A DNA stretch of 64,000 nucleotides from Mesorhizobium sp. B2-1-8. GTDB lineage: Bacteria > Pseudomonadota > Alphaproteobacteria > Rhizobiales > Rhizobiaceae. The translations under genes were made by a program, and so were the position numbers. Every line of letters starts with the position of its first letter. The first letter of the stretch is position 1. The stretch is taken from positions 3,635,501-3,699,500 of the forward strand of contig NZ_CP083952.1 in the NCBI RefSeq assembly GCF_006442545.2, written 5' to 3'. The notes under the pieces were generated by a model. The model was not told where the DNA came from and searched no databases. It saw only the letters and a program-made list of their open reading frames with translations. Below are positions 60,698 to 64,000 of the stretch, piece by piece.

Positions 60698-62011
60698 ATG
60701 GCTGAAGCACTGCGTGTTGGAATTGCCGGACTTGGCACGGTCGGTGCATCGGTGGCGCGCGTGTTGCGCGACAAGGCGGCGGAGCTGACCCGCCAATGCG
60801 GGCGCGACATCATCGTGTCGGCGGTTTCGGCACGCGACCGGAAACGCGACCGTGGCATCGATCTGAGCGCCGCAAAATGGTTCGACGATCCGATGGAGAT
60901 GGCCCAGACCGGCGAGATCGACGTTTTCGTCGAGCTGATCGGCGGCGATGAGGGGTCGGCGCGCGCCTCAGTGAAGGCGGCTCTCGAAGCTGGCCGCCAT
61001 GTCGTCACCGCCAACAAGGCGCTGCTTGCCAAGCATGGCGTGGCGCTTGCCGAAATCGCCGAGAAGAAGGGCGTGCTGCTCAACTACGAGGCCGCGGTGG
61101 CGGGTGGCATTCCCGTCATCAAGACGATGCGCGAAGCGATGGCCGGCAACTCGGTCAACCGTGTGTTCGGCATTCTCAACGGCACCTGCAACTATATCCT
61201 GACCCGCATGGAGGCCGAGGGCGTCTCCTTCGACGTCGTACTGAAGGACGCGCAGCGGCTGGGTTATGCCGAAGCCGATCCGACCTTCGACATCGAGGGC
61301 CACGACACCGCGCACAAGCTGTCGATCCTGACCAGCCTTGCCTTCGGCACCAAGATCGCGGCGAACGACATCTATATGGAAGGCATTTCCAACATTACCC
61401 AGGCCGACATCCGTGCGGCAGGCGATCTCGGCTACCGGATCAAGCTGCTCGGCGTCGCCCAGCGCACGGAGAGCGGCATCGAGCAGCGCGTGCATCCGAC
61501 CATGGTGCCGACGGCTTCCGTCATCGCGCAGGTGCATGGTGTCACCAATGCGGTGGCGATCGAGACCGATATTCTGGGCGAATTGCTGCTCTCCGGTCCC
61601 GGCGCCGGCGGCAATGCCACCGCCTCGGCGGTCATCGGCGACATCGCCGACATCGCCAAGAGCCGGCCCGGCTTCCAGCATGGTCCCGTCTTCGGCCGGC
61701 CGGCGAAGGAGCTGAAACCTTACAAGAAGGCGCAGATGCGCAGCCATGCCGGCGGCTACTTCATCCGGCTGACCGTGCATGACCGTATCGGCGTGTTCGC
61801 GGCGATCGCCAAGCGCATGGCCGACAACGATATTTCCCTGGAATCGATCGTCCAGCACGCGGTCAGCGGCGAGGCGGCGGCGCAGAAGACGGTGATCCTC
61901 GTCACCCACGAGACCACCGAGGCCGCCGTGCGCAAGGCCGTCGACGGCATCACCAAGGACGGCCATCTGACCGACAAGCCGCAGGTCATCCGCATCGAGC
62001 GGGCAGGGTAG
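60698..62011 (+). CDS. hom: Homoserine dehydrogenase
   Basis: A 437-residue enzyme reducing aspartate semialdehyde to homoserine for Met, Thr and Ile. NAD(P)-binding GIAGLGTVGASVAR, catalytic NGTCNYILTRM and GYAEADPTFDIEGHDTAHKL, and a C-terminal ACT domain (FIRLTVHDRIGVFAAIAKRM) for feedback regulation by threonine. GAGGGG site before the ATG. Complete. Confidence 0.96.
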   Translation: MAEALRVGIAGLGTVGASVARVLRDKAAELTRQCGRDIIVSAVSARDRKRDRGIDLSAAKWFDDPMEMAQTGEIDVFVELIGGDEGSARASVKAALEAGRHVVTANKALLAKHGVALAEIAEKKGVLLNYEAAVAGGIPVIKTMREAMAGNSVNRVFGILNGTCNYILTRMEAEGVSFDVVLKDAQRLGYAEADPTFDIEGHDTAHKLSILTSLAFGTKIAANDIYMEGISNITQADIRAAGDLGYRIKLLGVAQRTESGIEQRVHPTMVPTASVIAQVHGVTNAVAIETDILGELLLSGPGAGGNATASAVIGDIADIAKSRPGFQHGPVFGRPAKELKPYKKAQMRSHAGGYFIRLTVHDRIGVFAAIAKRMADNDISLESIVQHAVSGEAAAQKTVILVTHETTEAAVRKAVDGITKDGHLTDKPQVIRIERAG

Positions 62012-62137
62012 CAGCAGCCTCGTCGTCGCGGAGCATAACCACCGGCGACGCATCTCCGTTCTGTGAGGATTCCGCTGCGCCCGGAACGAATTGGCGTCGG
62101 CACCGTTCTCTTGGTCAGCAACCAAGGGAGCCGCTTC

Positions 62138-62497
62138 ATGGCTGATACCAACAAATCCGGCCCTCCTGACATCGAGGATATCCAGAAGACGCTGGAAAAG
62201 CAGATCGCCGACCTGCGCAAGGAGATCACCAAGATCAACAAGAGCATTTCGGCGCGCAGCGCGGAAATGCTCGATGACGCCAGCGAACAAGCGTCGGATT
62301 TCTACGATACAGCCGCTTCCCGCGCCTCGCGGACAGCGCAGCAGTTGCGCAGCCAGGCTCAGTCCGTTTCAGAAGCCGCGCGCGAAAATCCCGGCACGAC
62401 GACCGCAGTGATTGGCGTGATTGGCCTGCTCGGCTTCCTGGCCGGGATTGCCGTCGGCCAGTCGATGAACGACACGCCGCGCCGCTGGTACCATTAG
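62138..62497 (+). CDS. DUF883-like inner-membrane protein
   Basis: A 119-residue protein with long amphipathic helices (IQKTLEKQIADLRKEITKIN, SRTAQQLRSQAQSVSEAARE) and a C-terminal membrane helix (TAVIGVIGLLGFLAGIAVGQ) ending PRRWYH. Matches the ElaB/YqjD (DUF883) pattern, membrane-tethered ribosome- or stress-associated proteins. ATG 62138 has GGGAG; the frame opens at 62063. Confidence 0.8.
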   Translation: MADTNKSGPPDIEDIQKTLEKQIADLRKEITKINKSISARSAEMLDDASEQASDFYDTAASRASRTAQQLRSQAQSVSEAARENPGTTTAVIGVIGLLGFLAGIAVGQSMNDTPRRWYH

Positions 62498-62569
62498 CTG
62501 CAAGGCGGCCAGATTGGCCGGCCGCATCATCTCGCTACGTTTCAACATGTTCGTCTCGGGGAGGGTATC

Positions 62570-62737
62570 ATGGCGTCGTCCATGCTGATCGGCATTCTCA
62601 TTACATTCCTGGTCATTATCCTGGTTCTGTATCTCGTCCAGCGCCTGCCGCTCGACGCCAGGATGAGGCAGATCGTGCAGATCATAGTCATCATCATCGG
62701 CATTATTTCGCTGCTCAAATACCTCGCGGTATTCTAG
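62570..62737 (+). CDS. Thivi_2564-type small membrane protein
   Basis: A 55-residue protein with two membrane helices (LIGILITFLVIILVLYLVQR and IVQIIVIIIGIISLLKYLAV) and the short basic loop LPLDARMRQ of the Thivi_2564 family. GGGAGG site before the ATG. Function unknown. Confidence 0.75.
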   Translation: MASSMLIGILITFLVIILVLYLVQRLPLDARMRQIVQIIVIIIGIISLLKYLAVF

Positions 62738-62939
62738 GCCGCGAAGGACGGCAATTTCCTGTTTCGAGCCGGCCTGGCTCGTTTCAAGCCGGGCCGGCAT
62801 TGTTTCAAGAATGCGGTTCAATCGATTGATATTGCTATCCTTTCGATAAAACTGCCGGCCGGTCTTGCCGTTGTCATGCTCGTTTGACAAAACAGGCGCG
62901 CCTCCGGCGGGAGGCGGCATCAAACGAGGATTTGCCGAA

Positions 62940-63923
62940 ATGAATGTGGCCCAGAACATCGTCGCCGGCCTTGACCGGATACTCACCATGGAACTGGTGC
63001 GCGTCACCGAACGGGCCGCCGTCGCGGCCGCCCGGCTGCGTGGCCGCGGCGACGAAAAAGCTGCCGACCAGGTCGCCGTCGACGCCATGCGCGAGGAGCT
63101 TAATCGCCTCGCCATCAAGGGCACGGTGGTGATAGGCGAGGGCGAGCGGGACGAGGCGCCGATGCTCTATATCGGCGAGGAGGTCGGGACCGGCCAAGGC
63201 CCGGCGGTCGATATCGCGCTTGATCCGCTCGAAGGCACGACGATCTGCGCCAAGAACCTGCCGAACGCACTCGCGGTGATCGCGATCGCCGAAAAGGGCA
63301 GCCTGCTGTTCGCGCCCGACGTCTACATGGACAAGATCGCGGTCGGTCCGGGTTACGCCGAAGGCGTCATCGACATCGATGCCACGCCGGCCGACAACAT
63401 CGCCAGCCTCGCCCGGGCGAAGGGCGTCACTGTGTCCGATATCACCGCCTGCATCCTCGACCGGCCGCGCCACGCCAAGCTGATCGACGCCGTGCGTGCC
63501 ACCGGCGCCGCGATCCGGCTGATCGGTGACGGCGACGTCGCCGGCGTCATCCACACCACCGACCCGGAAGAAACCGGCATCGACATCTATCTCGGCACCG
63601 GAGGCGCACCGGAAGGCGTTCTGGCCGCGGCCGCCCTGCGCTGCACCGGCGGCCAGATGCTAGGCCGGCTGATCCTCGATACGCCTGAGAAGGTGGCACG
63701 CGCGGCAAAGATGGGCATTGCCGATCCGAAGCGGGTTTATCGAGCCGAGGACATGGCGCGCGGCGATGTGCTGTTCGCGGCCACCGGCGTTACCGACGGC
63801 AATATGCTGGCGGGCGTCAAGTTCGGCCGCACATACATCACCACGCACACGATCGTCTTGCGCTCCTCGTCGCGCACCGTGCGGGAGATCAAGGCCCGGC
63901 ACCAGGATCTGGATAAGTTCTAG
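62940..63923 (+). CDS. glpX: Class II fructose-1,6-bisphosphatase
   Basis: A 327-residue gluconeogenic enzyme. Family start MNVAQNIVAGLDRILTMELV, VTERAAVAAARLRGRGDEKA, metal-binding GEGERDEAPMLYIGE, DPLEGTT and the C-terminal TGVTDGNMLAGVKF. ATG 62940 gives the conserved N-terminus; the frame opens at 62865. Rhizobial gene order hom-glpX-recJ is usual. Confidence 0.94.
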   Translation: MNVAQNIVAGLDRILTMELVRVTERAAVAAARLRGRGDEKAADQVAVDAMREELNRLAIKGTVVIGEGERDEAPMLYIGEEVGTGQGPAVDIALDPLEGTTICAKNLPNALAVIAIAEKGSLLFAPDVYMDKIAVGPGYAEGVIDIDATPADNIASLARAKGVTVSDITACILDRPRHAKLIDAVRATGAAIRLIGDGDVAGVIHTTDPEETGIDIYLGTGGAPEGVLAAAALRCTGGQMLGRLILDTPEKVARAAKMGIADPKRVYRAEDMARGDVLFAATGVTDGNMLAGVKFGRTYITTHTIVLRSSSRTVREIKARHQDLDKF

Positions 63924-63995
63924 ACCTGCTTGCGAAGCCGTGCGTCAGTTGTTAGCCATTGGCTGCATCTGAACCTGGCCGCGCAAGGACTAACG

Positions 63996-64000
63996 ATGAA
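63996..64000 (+). CDS. Start of the next gene (probably recJ), cut by the window end
   Basis: ATGAA at the window edge behind an AAGGA site 9 bp upstream. In rhizobia the gene after glpX is usually recJ; only five bases are visible. Confidence 0.35.

Noticed and set aside
58984..61083. A 699-codon minus-strand frame opposite the lipoprotein, alaC and hom start
   Set aside because: It is antisense to well-supported genes in high-GC DNA, has no domain and only arises from codon bias.
60968..62290. A 440-codon minus-strand frame opposite hom
   Set aside because: Mirror frame of the homoserine dehydrogenase gene; His/Asp-rich composition typical of such shadows.

Overview
The window looks like the chromosome of a rhizobium, most likely Mesorhizobium or a close relative. 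Supporting signs are high GC, ATG/GTG starts with GGAGG-type ribosome sites, several small rhizobial families (DUF982, DUF6074-like), a Ti/rhizobial-type TraACD relaxase module, an HWE-type kinase, a class I PHA synthase and a hom-glpX neighbourhood. The species call is inference from gene families only.

Layout. 1-8.4 kb: 3' part of a KdpD-like sensor fragment, the potassium transporter gene kup, a large CheB-CheR-PAS-HWE sensor kinase with its response regulator, then IS debris and a duplicated kup leader. 8.4-30.3 kb: a worn accessory region of small orphan genes (DUF982, PilZ, Gly-rich secreted repeat protein), a mobilisation module (traD-traC, oriT, traA) without coupling protein or mating-pair genes, an AlpA-like regulator, an IS91-type element with a frameshifted tyrosine recombinase, an AraC-controlled cluster (two SDRs, YciI, alpha/beta hydrolase, aldehyde dehydrogenase, broken SnoaL gene), an XRE regulator divergent from an orphan gene, and a P4-type integrase beside a 3' fragment of tRNA-Arg. 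It ends inside radC, which has lost its C-terminus. 30.3-39.0 kb: mostly core-like genes (radC, map, a DUF982 gene, three TadG/TadE-like genes, tRNA-Cys, a polytopic membrane protein), followed by 1.6 kb of gene fragments.

38,978-55,211: a sharply bounded 16.2-kb element between perfect 66-bp direct repeats made from the 3' half of tRNA-Glu(UUC); the intact tRNA lies at the right end. It holds an integrase, an excisionase-like protein, a replication-initiator-like gene with four 13-bp iteron-like repeats inside its reading frame, small DUF genes, and a cassette ending in a phage tail-tip-like protein and a discoidin-like fibre. Further right are a Panacea-domain toxin-antitoxin-like pair, an XRE operon and three overlapping genes whose products all start with twin-arginine-like signals. 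I see no large terminase, portal, capsid, tail tube or lysis genes. It therefore looks like a phage satellite or a strongly reduced prophage carrying its own adsorption module, and it is the most interesting system in the window.

55.2-64 kb: core genes again: an M15/DUF882-like lipoprotein, phaC, a small lipoprotein, alaC-like aminotransferase, hom, two small membrane proteins, glpX and the first bases of the next gene.

No rRNA operon and no CRISPR array were seen.
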